Source: CAYYNP01 sp964472545 (lineage in GTDB: Bacteria > Planctomycetota > Planctomycetia > Pirellulales > Thermoguttaceae). From it: a DNA stretch of 23,796 nt. The translations under genes were made by a program, and so were the position numbers. The stretch covers positions 1 through 23,796 of the forward strand of contig CAYYNP010000147.1 of assembly GCA_964472545.1 (NCBI GenBank), given 5' to 3'. The notes beneath the pieces were generated by a model. It was not told where the DNA came from and searched no databases. It saw only the letters and a list, made by a program, of their open reading frames with translations. Below, in pieces: positions 1-8,301 of the stretch (position 1 is its first letter; each line of letters opens with the position of its first letter).

Positions 1-104
1 TCGGCACTGCGAATCCCTACAGCCACATCGATCGTCGACGGAGCCAGTCCCCTTATTCGGGCTCCCGCACACTTTGCAGCTCTCCTGCGTCAGGTCCCAA
101 TAGC

Positions 105-133
105 TTGCCCAATTTGCCGGGAGCTGATAGAAT
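105..133 (+). promoter_or_regulatory. Candidate sigma70-type promoter for the surface metalloprotease gene
   Basis: TTGCCC (105-110) and TAGAAT (128-133) are separated by 17 bases. The -10 box matches the consensus at five of six positions and the -35 box at four. It points toward the gene at 357. This is consensus matching only. Confidence 0.35.
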
Positions 134-206
134 TGACGTAAGCTGTTTTCTGCAAGCGACTTGTCCGTTTATTCGACGTGCCGGTTGGCGGTTCCCGCTG
201 CGGTCC

Positions 207-232
207 GTTTTGCAGCCGCCGACGCGGCGGCT
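207..232. repeat. Dispersed palindromic repeat, family A, copy 1
   Basis: The core is a perfect hairpin: arms agccgccg (214-221) and cggcggct (225-232) with the 3-nt loop acg. The whole 26-base unit resembles the copy at 11594-11619 in the same orientation, and the copy at 256-281 in inverted orientation. Confidence 0.7.
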
Positions 233-255
233 TGGTTTTCGCCCACTTCAACGTA

Positions 256-281
256 AGCCGCCGTGCCGGCGGCTGCTAAAC
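256..281. repeat. Dispersed palindromic repeat, family A, copy 2
   Basis: Arms agccgccg (256-263) and cggcggct (267-274) flank the 3-nt loop tgc, followed by a gctaaac tail. The full 26 bases are the exact reverse complement of 11594-11619, more than 11 kb away. A more degenerate copy may follow at about 291-314. Confidence 0.8.
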
Positions 282-356
282 ATCATTGAGCTGTCGTGCC
301 GGGGGCTGCTGTACATTATTGGGCCGCATCGTGGCGGCCGTATCACGGGTTGAACC

Positions 357-3300
357 ATGAAGCACAATCGGTTCTCGGCGTCGGGCCACGGACGGCGGAT
401 GCACTTGGAGCGGCTCGAGCCGCGGGTGCTGCTCAGCGCGGCGCCGGTGGCGGTCGACGACGCGTGGGAAGTGCCGCAAGATCAACCCACGCTGCTCGAT
501 ACGCTGCTGGCGAACGACTCGCCCGGCGACGGCCGACTGTTGGTGATCGACGGCTTCACCCAGCCGGATCGCGGCACGGTGCTTGACGGCGGCGACGGCG
601 CGTTGATCTACCTGCCGAGGGCCGGCTTCCTGGGCGAAGATGCGTTTACCTATACGATCGCCGACGAACACGGCCGGCAAAGCACTGCGACCGTGCAGTT
701 GACCGTGTTGCCCTTGCCCGGCGACATGCGCGACTCGGGCCTGACGGCCGCCGAAGAGCCAATCGTCGTGGCGCCCGGCTTCTCGGCGGCCGATGTCTCC
801 GAACACGCCACGCCGAGCGAGATCCTCGACGCGCTGGGCGGCGCAATCCCCACCAACGCGGCCGGATTGCCGCTGCTGCACAGCCTGCCCAGCGCAACGG
901 TGGCCGTCTTCCTGGACTTCGACGGCTGGGACTGGGTCGAGGCGTACGACGTGGACGGCGCGCCCGGGGTGTTCAACGCCGAGGAACAGGCGACCGTGGT
1001 CAGCGCGTGGCGCGACGTGGCCACGACGTTCGCGATGTTCGACGTCGACGTGACCACCGAACAGCCCGACTTTGCCACCACGCCGACCAACTACGGGGCA
1101 ATCGGCAACAACGTCAGCGGCGGCTACAGCTACCTCACGTTTCCCTCCACCACGCCGAAGGCCTTCAACGCCAGCGGCAACGCACGCAGCCGCACTACCG
1201 GCATCTCGCACGAAATCGGCCACAACTTCGGGCTGCGGCATCAGTCGGACTACGATCTGTTGGGCATCAAAACCCGCGAGTACAGCAAGGGCGACGACGA
1301 CCTGCACGTGCCGCTGATGGGCGTCGACTACGCCGGCCGGCTGCCGCAGTTCACCCTGGGTCATCCCAGCGGCGGGCCGGACCAACTGCAGGACGACGTG
1401 GCGAAGATTGCCACGAAGATCGCCGCTCGGGCTCCCGGCAGCGACGGCTACCGGGCCGACGACTTCGGCTCCACAATCGCCCTGGCCACGCCGCTGGCGG
1501 TCGACGGCTCGACGGCTTCGGCCGCCGGGATCATCGGCCGGCTGAACGACGTCGACACGTTTTCGTTCGCCTCCGACGGCGGCCCGCTGTTGGTTTCCGC
1601 CCGGCCCGACTATCCCTCGGCGGCCGACCTGAAGCTCGAGGTCTACGACGCCCTGGGCACGCTCTTGGCCGCGGAAGACAGCCCGCAGAACGGGCAAGAC
1701 CTGTTGCTCGAATTGCCGCCGGGAACCTACTACGCGGAGGTTTCCAGCCACGGCGATTACAGCGACCTGGGCGTCTACACGATCGAGACCCGGCCGTTGG
1801 GCGCCGGCTGGAACACGCAAGACATCGGCGAGGTGGCCACCACCGGCTACGCCGCGCTGGACGACGCCACCGGCGTATTCACCATCGGCGGCTCCGGCTC
1901 CGACATCTACGGCAGCAGCGACGACTTCCGCTACGTCTATCAAACGCTCGACGGCGACGGACAGATCACCGCCCGGGTGACGAGCCTTACCGACACCAGC
2001 AGTTGGGCCAAGGCCGGGGTGATGATCCGCGAGTCGCTCGACGACGACGCCAAGAACGTCCTGGTGGCGGTGACCACTGAAAACGGCGTAACCGCACAGC
2101 GCCGCGCCACCACCGGCGGCTCCACCTCCAGTACCGTCGACAGCGGCCACACGGCCCCGTACTGGGTCCGCCTGACCCGCTCCGGCGACCGTCTCACCGC
2201 CGAGCGCTCCGCCAACGGATCGAGTTGGCAAACGGTCAACACGTTCACCGTCTCGATGGCCGAAGAGGCCCTGATCGGCCTGGCAGTCACCGCGCGGAAG
2301 AAGCGGGAGTTCAACGTCGCCACGTTCGACAGCGTTTCGCTCAGCGGCGGCGTGGGCGTCGTCGATCTGCCGGGTGATTTGCCGGCTCCGGCCGGATTGA
2401 CGCTTGCGCTGGGCGACGGCACGGGCGTGCACGTCGATTGGAACGAAGTGCCCGGCGCCGAGCAATACGTCATCGAGCGGTCGGAAGACAACGTGAATTT
2501 CACGCCCGTCGGCACCACGGCGACCGGAGCGACCGGCGACCCTACGGAGTTCGAGGACCTCGGACTGTTCGGCTCGATGCGCTACTTCTATCGCGTGCGG
2601 GCCGTCGACGCCTCGGGGGCTTCTGCGGCGTCGGCGTCGGCCACGATCGTCAATCGCCCCAACGCCACGGCCGACGCCGCGGTCACCTCCTGGCAAACCG
2701 ACACGATCGTGCTGAACTGGACCGACGTCTCCGGCGATACGGGCTATCGGATCGAACGCTCGACCGACGGCGTGAACTTCACGCAAGTGGCCACCGTCGG
2801 CACCAACGTACCCACCTGGAACAATACGCGGCTGTCTACGGCCACGGTCTACCACTATCGCATCACGCCGCTGAGCCCTCAGGGCGACGGCCCGTCGACG
2901 GTCGTCACCGGCTCGACCCGCCTGCCGGCGCTGAACGGGCTGGCGTTCACCTCGGTCGCATCCGACGCGGTGGCGCTTCAGTGGAATCCGATCGCGGGCG
3001 TTTCCGACTATCGCATCCGCCGCTCCAGCGACGGCGAAGACTATACCGTGGTGGAGACCGTCAGCGGCGTGACCAGTTACGTCGACCACGACGTGAACCC
3101 GGTCGAGGAGTATTACTACCGCGTGTCGGGGGTAAACGAACACAGCGAGAGCGAGGGCACGGCGACCGTCTTCACCGCCACGCCGTGGGACGAAGCCCTG
3201 CCTTTCCCCTGGAACAGCCAGGATATCGGCAACGTGGGCGGCGACGGCGCGGTGTCATTGAGCGGCAACACCTTCACGCAGATCGCCGCCGGCAGCGACA

Positions 3301-5222
3301 TCTGGGGCGGCAGCGACGCCTTCCGCTTCACCTACCGCGCGCTCGAAGGCGACGGGCAGATTACCGCCCGCGTGACCAACCTGGAGGATACCAGCGGCTG
3401 GGCCAAGGCCGGGCTGATGATCCGCGACTCGCTCGACGCCAACGCGAAGAACATCATGGTGCGGCTGTCGCCCGACCACGGCGTGGGCGTGCAGTGGCGG
3501 AGTCTGACCGGCGCCAGCAGCCTCGACGCAGACGACGTCGACGCCGAGGCCCCGCAGTGGCTCCGCCTCTCCCGCGCCGGCAACGACTTCACCGCCGAGT
3601 ATTCCTCCGACGGGATCGTCTGGGAGTCGTTCGGCTCGCGGACGATCACGATCGGTTCCTCGGCGTACATCGGCCTGGCGCTTTGCAGCCACGACAACGA
3701 CGAACTGAACACCACCACGTTCGAGCGCGTCGAAGTGCAAGCGGCCGGCAACTCCTCGCCGACGGCCGTCGACGACCACGCGGCGATCGACACCAACGGC
3801 CGGGCGATCGTCGCCGTGTTGACCAACGACGGCGACGTCGACGGCGACCCGCTGACGATCGTCGAATTCACCCAGGCCGCCCGCGGCACGGTGACCGACC
3901 CCGGCGACGGAACGCTGGTCTACACGCCGGTGGACTGGTTCGTGGGCACCGACACCTTCGGCTACACGATCACCGACGGCCAGGAGGGTTTCAACACGGG
4001 CACGGTGACGATCGTCGTGGGCAACCCGCCGGTGTTCGACCGGCCGATCGACACGTTCCTCGAAGAGGCCTCACCCACGCAAAACAACGCCGCCGCAACC
4101 TCACTGAACGTCGACGGCGAAGACAACAACGGCGAGGTCCAGGCCCTCTTGCGGTTCGAGGATCTCTTCGGCGGCGAGCCGGGGCAGGTGCCGGCCGGGG
4201 CCACGATCCATCGGGCCACGCTCACGCTCGACGTTTTCAATGACGGCCACTCGTTCGGCGTCTATCGCATGCTGCGCGGGTGGGAGGATACCGATACCTG
4301 GAGTTCGCTGGGCGGCGGCATCGCCACCGACGGCGTCGAGGCGGCCGCCGTGGCCGAACTGACGACCGGCGGCGTGGATACCGGCACGCTGGTGCTCGAC
4401 GTCACGATGTCCGTGCAGGCCTGGGCCGCCGATCCGTCGGCGAATCTCGGCTGGGTCCTCTCGTCCACCGGCAGCGACGGCGTCGATTTCGACTCGGCCG
4501 AAGGCAACACGCCGCCCCGATTGGCGATCGACTACGTCGGCCAACCGCTGCCCGACCCGGCCGCGGTCGTCGGGCGCTACGTCTTCTACAACCACTCGTC
4601 GTTCGACGGCGAAGACCCCGCTACCGGCCCGGCCGACGATGCGGCGATTGCCACGGACAAGACCCCGCTGTTGCCAGGCCAAACGGCCACGCTGATCAAC
4701 TACACCTCGTACAGCCGCGGGCTCAACGGGATCATGATCGACGTGGCCGAGATGCCCGGCACACCCACGGCCGCCGACTTCCGCTTCCGCGTGGGCAACG
4801 ACACCCAGCCCGACGCCTGGGACGCCGGCCCGCAGCCGACCGCCGTGGCCGTCCGCCCGGGCGAGGGTGTGGCCGGGTCGGATCGCGTAACGATCACCTT
4901 CGGCAGCCGGGCCGTGGCCAAGCAGTGGCTGCAAGTCACCATGTTGGCCACGCCCGAGACCGGGCTGGAGGCCGACGATGTCTTCTATTTCGGCAACGCC
5001 ATCGCCGAAGGCGGCGACTCGGCCACCGCAGCCCACGTCTCGACCACCGACCTGTTGTTGGCCCGGAACAATTCCCGCACGTTTCTCAACCCGGCCACGA
5101 TCGACTTCCTCTACGACTACGACCGCGACCAGCGCGTCGACGCCACCGACGTGCTGTTGGCACGGAACAATCAGACGAACTTCCTTACGGCGCTGCGGTT
5201 GATCGATCTTTCGGGCGGGTAA
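357..5222 (+). CDS. Giant secreted metzincin-type metalloprotease with adhesin-like domains and dockerin-like C-terminus
   Basis: The product has 1621 residues. The N-terminus carries LEPRVLLSA (residues 20-28), a motif found at the start of many planctomycete surface proteins and probably part of an unusual export or sorting signal. Domains in order: a cadherin-like VDD...Y module (about 30-118); a zinc metalloprotease with HEIGHNFGLRH (285-295), which is the HExxHxxGxxH metzincin signature, plus a possible Met-turn at M321; a PPC-like beta domain (about 364-481); a concanavalin/DUF1349-like domain (about 482-663); three fibronectin III-like domains (about 677-942); a second DUF1349-like domain (about 952-1132); a second cadherin-like module (1132-1222); a DNRLRE-like domain (about 1229-1395); and a C-terminal module ending in a dockerin-like calcium loop, with D1587, D1589, D1591, D1595 and D1598. 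It probably acts outside the cell in protein degradation or surface attachment. Substrate is unknown. No clear Shine-Dalgarno is visible; the ATG at 357 is chosen because it directly precedes the motif. Confidence 0.9.
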   Translation: MKHNRFSASGHGRRMHLERLEPRVLLSAAPVAVDDAWEVPQDQPTLLDTLLANDSPGDGRLLVIDGFTQPDRGTVLDGGDGALIYLPRAGFLGEDAFTYTIADEHGRQSTATVQLTVLPLPGDMRDSGLTAAEEPIVVAPGFSAADVSEHATPSEILDALGGAIPTNAAGLPLLHSLPSATVAVFLDFDGWDWVEAYDVDGAPGVFNAEEQATVVSAWRDVATTFAMFDVDVTTEQPDFATTPTNYGAIGNNVSGGYSYLTFPSTTPKAFNASGNARSRTTGISHEIGHNFGLRHQSDYDLLGIKTREYSKGDDDLHVPLMGVDYAGRLPQFTLGHPSGGPDQLQDDVAKIATKIAARAPGSDGYRADDFGSTIALATPLAVDGSTASAAGIIGRLNDVDTFSFASDGGPLLVSARPDYPSAADLKLEVYDALGTLLAAEDSPQNGQDLLLELPPGTYYAEVSSHGDYSDLGVYTIETRPLGAGWNTQDIGEVATTGYAALDDATGVFTIGGSGSDIYGSSDDFRYVYQTLDGDGQITARVTSLTDTSSWAKAGVMIRESLDDDAKNVLVAVTTENGVTAQRRATTGGSTSSTVDSGHTAPYWVRLTRSGDRLTAERSANGSSWQTVNTFTVSMAEEALIGLAVTARKKREFNVATFDSVSLSGGVGVVDLPGDLPAPAGLTLALGDGTGVHVDWNEVPGAEQYVIERSEDNVNFTPVGTTATGATGDPTEFEDLGLFGSMRYFYRVRAVDASGASAASASATIVNRPNATADAAVTSWQTDTIVLNWTDVSGDTGYRIERSTDGVNFTQVATVGTNVPTWNNTRLSTATVYHYRITPLSPQGDGPSTVVTGSTRLPALNGLAFTSVASDAVALQWNPIAGVSDYRIRRSSDGEDYTVVETVSGVTSYVDHDVNPVEEYYYRVSGVNEHSESEGTATVFTATPWDEALPFPWNSQDIGNVGGDGAVSLSGNTFTQIAAGSDIWGGSDAFRFTYRALEGDGQITARVTNLEDTSGWAKAGLMIRDSLDANAKNIMVRLSPDHGVGVQWRSLTGASSLDADDVDAEAPQWLRLSRAGNDFTAEYSSDGIVWESFGSRTITIGSSAYIGLALCSHDNDELNTTTFERVEVQAAGNSSPTAVDDHAAIDTNGRAIVAVLTNDGDVDGDPLTIVEFTQAARGTVTDPGDGTLVYTPVDWFVGTDTFGYTITDGQEGFNTGTVTIVVGNPPVFDRPIDTFLEEASPTQNNAAATSLNVDGEDNNGEVQALLRFEDLFGGEPGQVPAGATIHRATLTLDVFNDGHSFGVYRMLRGWEDTDTWSSLGGGIATDGVEAAAVAELTTGGVDTGTLVLDVTMSVQAWAADPSANLGWVLSSTGSDGVDFDSAEGNTPPRLAIDYVGQPLPDPAAVVGRYVFYNHSSFDGEDPATGPADDAAIATDKTPLLPGQTATLINYTSYSRGLNGIMIDVAEMPGTPTAADFRFRVGNDTQPDAWDAGPQPTAVAVRPGEGVAGSDRVTITFGSRAVAKQWLQVTMLATPETGLEADDVFYFGNAIAEGGDSATAAHVSTTDLLLARNNSRTFLNPATIDFLYDYDRDQRVDATDVLLARNNQTNFLTALRLIDLSGG

Positions 5223-5232
5223 CGGGGGCCGG

Positions 5233-8133
5233 TCAGTCGTTCGGGTCGTCTCCCAGAGACTCCTGGGCGTCGGCCAGTTCTTCGTCGCGGCGGTAGTAGC
5301 CGTGTTTTTGGATCAGTTCGGCGGCCCGGTCGAGAGCCTTGTGGTCGCGGAACAGCCGGGCGCGGGTGAGTTGGACGTCGGCCTGGTGGAGCTTCATCGA
5401 CCCCCGCTCGGCGATCTCCCACGCCTCGTCCAGGTCGTCCCGGCTGCCGGCAACGTCCCCCTGCCAGCACCGCGACCACGCACGGGTGAGAAGGCCCAAG
5501 GGAAGGAGTTGCATTTGTCCGGACGCGCGGAGTCCGTCGACGGCGTCGTCGAGGTGCGAGGCCGCCGGCGGCACCGGCCGACCGGCGGCACCGCCCAGCA
5601 AGGCCCCGTACCACGCCGCCCGGCCGAGCGTGAGATGGTCCAGGCCGATGTCGAGGAGGAAGCCCCGTGTCGTCGCCCATCCCAACGTCTGCTTAGCACG
5701 CTCGGCGACTTCGTCGCAGGTCTCAACTTCCCCCCGCCCCTCCTCTCGTTCCCAAACTCCAGTTTGGGAACGCCGCTGCGGGAAGCTCTGCTTCCCCTGC
5801 CCCCCAGCAACCCCCGCCCCCTCCAACCCCAAGAACCCCCGCCACGCCGCCCGCTCCGCATCGGCCAGCAGCAGCTCGCAATACAGGAATCCCCTTAGCG
5901 AGTAGAGCCGCGGATACCCTGGCTGCAGCTCGGCCTGCATCGCCTCGGCCTTGCCAAACAACCGCAGCGCCTCTTCCCGCCGGCCCGCCTGATGCAGGGC
6001 GTCGGCATGCACTGTGAGATCGATCATGCGCTCAGAGGCCTCCCCACTGCGGTCGGCAAGCGTCACCGACTGCTCGCCGTCGCGCACCGCCGCGGCGACG
6101 TCACCGAGCGTCAACTCCAACTCGCTCAGGTTGCTGGCCGTGGCCGCCGCTCGCTCCCAATCCTCATCATCAATGAGCATTTCCAGCCCGGCCCGCATCG
6201 GCTGAAGCGCCTCGCTCAGCCGGCCCAGGGCCCGCAGGCGGACGGCCGCCTGGTTCAACAGCCACGCCCGGTCGGCCCGCTCGAGGTTCGGCGAGAAGCG
6301 GCTCCACGGCTCGTCGAAGAAACAGGCCACCGCACCCAGGTCCGCACCGATCGCGCCGAGCTTTGTCGTGCTGTACGCTTCCTCCTTACGTTGGATGCGA
6401 TCGTGGTAGACATCGTCACACGCCTGCTGATGCAATCCCGCCTGGCATCCGTGGGCCACGGCCTGGTAGAGCGGCTGGAGGCCTTCGATCGTATCGGGCC
6501 GGTGGTCGGTCGTCTCGCAGAGGTGTTCGTAGAGCCGCCGGTGCGCGGCCCGCCAGGCTTCGGAGTTGTCCTCGCTCAGTTGCTTGGCGAAGTACTCGCG
6601 GACCAGCGGATGCGCATCGACCGGCCCCGGCGACTCGTACGAGATCAGCCCCAACTCGGCCAGCCGCTTTAGCGTGATATTCCAGTCCGCCTCGGGCAGA
6701 TCGACCAACGGTTCTGTCAGGCCTGCAATCACCGGCGCCTGCCGCAGCGCGTCCAAACACCCCATATCGGCCGGCCGGTCGAAGAGGCCCAGCAGGTAGA
6801 GCAGCGCGACGAGTCTCTCCTTGCCCTCATCGCGGAGCCACCTCTCGTACGCCCCGATTACCCGAAAGGCATGCCCGTTTTGCGTCTCTTTGTCGGCCTC
6901 TTCAAACTCCACCCGGTCGCGGCGGCGGACGTCGCCCTCGTGGGCCAGGGCGAGGTAGCGGCCAAGCAATTGCAGCGTCAGGGCGTGGCCGTCGACTTCC
7001 CGGGCGGCGGTGACCAATTCCGTGTCGTCCGGCCCGATCGACGCCGTGCCCGCCCGATTGGCCCCCGCCCGATGGAGCAACTCGGCCCCGGCCTGCTCGG
7101 AAAGGTGCTCAAGGTTTCGTTCGTCGACCGTCGTGCGATGAAACGAGTTCAGGTCGACGACCGCCTCGCGGGAGGTGAGCACGCAAAGCCCTTTGAAGGG
7201 AAGCTGGGCCAACCCCTTGAGCAGCCCCTCCAGCGCCGGGTCTTTGAGTTCTCCGGCCATCGGCCCGGGGCCGTGCTGCAAGGGCTCGAGCCCGTCGAGG
7301 ATCAGCAGCGAGCGCCGCCCGGCCACCAACCGCGCCAGCCGCACGCCCCGATCGTACGGCGAGCCTACCTTCGGGTCCGGATCGCCAAAATACCCCAGCG
7401 CCGCCGCAATGAACACATCGGCCGACGCCGCACTCTGGTCGCGCGTGCCCTGGCTATAGAACGACCAGTCGAAGTAGGCCTCGACGCCCTCCCAGTTCCG
7501 CTCTACGAAACCGTTCATCCACTCATTGGCAAGCGCCGTCTTCCCCACACCGCCCCAAGCGACGATTGAGGCCACGTGCGTGCCCGAGTCCTCCGCCCAG
7601 GCGTCGTCCAACCACTGCAACTCCCCATCGCGCCCGACGAGTACCTCCGCCCCCGCCGGCAGCTTCGAGACGGCAATTGCCCCAGCCGGCGCTACGGGGG
7701 CCGGCGGTCTGTCAGACGGTTTCTTGCCGATGATGCCATAGACGAGTTCATCGACGCCCTCGTCTGTCAGCCCGCCACGTAGGTCGACCCAGACACGGAT
7801 GGACAAGAACGGGGGGAGTTCGGGCTTTGAGGGCGCTTCTGGCAAGAGGACCGGGATGACGCGTTTGTTCTCCCTGACTGCCAGGTCGAGCAGCGCCCGC
7901 ATCTCCTGGTTTTCCCACGGGCCGATGCCGTCTTTGCCGATCAACACGGCACCCGCCTTGGAGGCCTTGATCCCCTCTTCCAGCGACTCCTGGGCGATGC
8001 TTCCCGGCCGCAGTTCGCGGATATCCAACCAGACTTCCAGCTCGCGGTTCTTCAGGCTGTCCGCCAATTCGAGCGCGGCCGGCTTGTCCTGGCTGTTGTA
8101 GCTGAGAAAGACATCGAACCCGGAGTCGTCCAT
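5233..8133 (-). CDS. TIR / NB-ARC (STAND) / TPR protein, NLR-like immune sensor candidate
   Basis: The product has 966 residues. Residues 1-138 form a TIR domain: FDVFLSYNSQD at the start, and W73-E77 in the position of the conserved WxxxE, so the NADase glutamate is present (E77). An NB-ARC/STAND ATPase follows, with Walker A GGVGKT (194-199), Walker B LLILDG ending near D280, a FYSQGT motif near 225-230 and an MHD-like DAHPLV at 507-512. The rest (about 530-966) is helical and TPR-like. Known TIR-STAND proteins sense invaders and deplete NAD+; that role here is inference from domain order. Residues about 765-805 look like an insertion encoded by palindromic and G-rich DNA. The gene ends 10 bp from the convergent surface-protein gene and has its own candidate promoter at 8247-8274. 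A GGGGG run (8139-8143) five bases before the ATG may serve as ribosome binding site. No partner defence gene is seen beside it. Confidence 0.9.
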   Translation of the reverse strand: MDDSGFDVFLSYNSQDKPAALELADSLKNRELEVWLDIRELRPGSIAQESLEEGIKASKAGAVLIGKDGIGPWENQEMRALLDLAVRENKRVIPVLLPEAPSKPELPPFLSIRVWVDLRGGLTDEGVDELVYGIIGKKPSDRPPAPVAPAGAIAVSKLPAGAEVLVGRDGELQWLDDAWAEDSGTHVASIVAWGGVGKTALANEWMNGFVERNWEGVEAYFDWSFYSQGTRDQSAASADVFIAAALGYFGDPDPKVGSPYDRGVRLARLVAGRRSLLILDGLEPLQHGPGPMAGELKDPALEGLLKGLAQLPFKGLCVLTSREAVVDLNSFHRTTVDERNLEHLSEQAGAELLHRAGANRAGTASIGPDDTELVTAAREVDGHALTLQLLGRYLALAHEGDVRRRDRVEFEEADKETQNGHAFRVIGAYERWLRDEGKERLVALLYLLGLFDRPADMGCLDALRQAPVIAGLTEPLVDLPEADWNITLKRLAELGLISYESPGPVDAHPLVREYFAKQLSEDNSEAWRAAHRRLYEHLCETTDHRPDTIEGLQPLYQAVAHGCQAGLHQQACDDVYHDRIQRKEEAYSTTKLGAIGADLGAVACFFDEPWSRFSPNLERADRAWLLNQAAVRLRALGRLSEALQPMRAGLEMLIDDEDWERAAATASNLSELELTLGDVAAAVRDGEQSVTLADRSGEASERMIDLTVHADALHQAGRREEALRLFGKAEAMQAELQPGYPRLYSLRGFLYCELLLADAERAAWRGFLGLEGAGVAGGQGKQSFPQRRSQTGVWEREEGRGEVETCDEVAERAKQTLGWATTRGFLLDIGLDHLTLGRAAWYGALLGGAAGRPVPPAASHLDDAVDGLRASGQMQLLPLGLLTRAWSRCWQGDVAGSRDDLDEAWEIAERGSMKLHQADVQLTRARLFRDHKALDRAAELIQKHGYYRRDEELADAQESLGDDPND
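5731..5840 (-). repeat. Palindromic and G-rich element inserted in-frame within the TIR-STAND gene
   Basis: Two adjacent hairpins lie here. Hairpin one has 12-bp perfect arms at 5747-5758 and 5761-5772 around a 2-nt centre. Hairpin two has arms gggaagc (5780-5786) and gcttccc (5790-5796) around the loop tct. Next to them, the coding strand has six G-runs of four or more (complement of 5794-5797, 5800-5805, 5811-5815, 5817-5821, 5827-5830, 5836-5840), a classic quadruplex-forming pattern. The element encodes low-complexity residues about 765-805 with no stop. Confidence 0.7.
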
Positions 8134-8246
8134 CGCGTCCCCCGCAGAGGAAGGTGTCGTTGCGGAAACCGACTCGATTCAGCAGCAACAAGGCCCCGGC
8201 GCCGACGGCCCCGACGACCCCGCCCAGATTGCTCCATTCAGCCGCC

Positions 8247-8274
8247 ATTCTACGCGGCGGGCGCCGGCCGTCAA
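8247..8274 (-). promoter_or_regulatory. Promoter of the TIR-STAND gene
   Basis: On the minus strand TTGACG (8274-8269) and TAGAAT (8252-8247) are separated by 16 bases; both boxes match the sigma70 consensus at five of six positions. Predicted transcription starts near 8240, giving a leader of roughly 105 nt before the ATG at 8133. It lies in the 168-bp gap after the formate dehydrogenase gene, so the TIR gene need not depend on read-through. Confidence 0.5.
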
Positions 8275-8301
8275 GCAAGGCGGCGGTCGGCAATCGCCAC
8301 G

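Larger units (their letters stand above)
1..356. other. Non-coding, repeat-rich region upstream of the giant surface protein
   Basis: No convincing gene is seen on either strand; the open frames here are extensions of antisense shadows or lack any recognisable domain. The stretch holds a candidate promoter at 105-133 and a cluster of palindromic repeats at about 207-314. A 14-base segment at 39-52 recurs in reverse complement near the end of the window (23722-23735). The long distance from the candidate promoter to the start codon at 357 would give a leader of about 210 nt carrying two hairpins. Confidence 0.6.

Noticed and set aside
276..3143. Long antisense open frame of 955 codons opposite the surface protein
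   Set aside because: Its product is an Arg/Gly/Val/His-rich low-information sequence with no domain, typical of a shadow frame in GC-rich DNA; the plus-strand frame has clear domains.
7748..8293. Open frame with a hydrophobic segment just upstream of and overlapping the TIR gene
   Set aside because: Its likely ATG at 8248 overlaps the -10 box, and most of the frame overlaps the TIR domain out of frame. A frameshifted membrane anchor for TIR remains possible but is unsupported.
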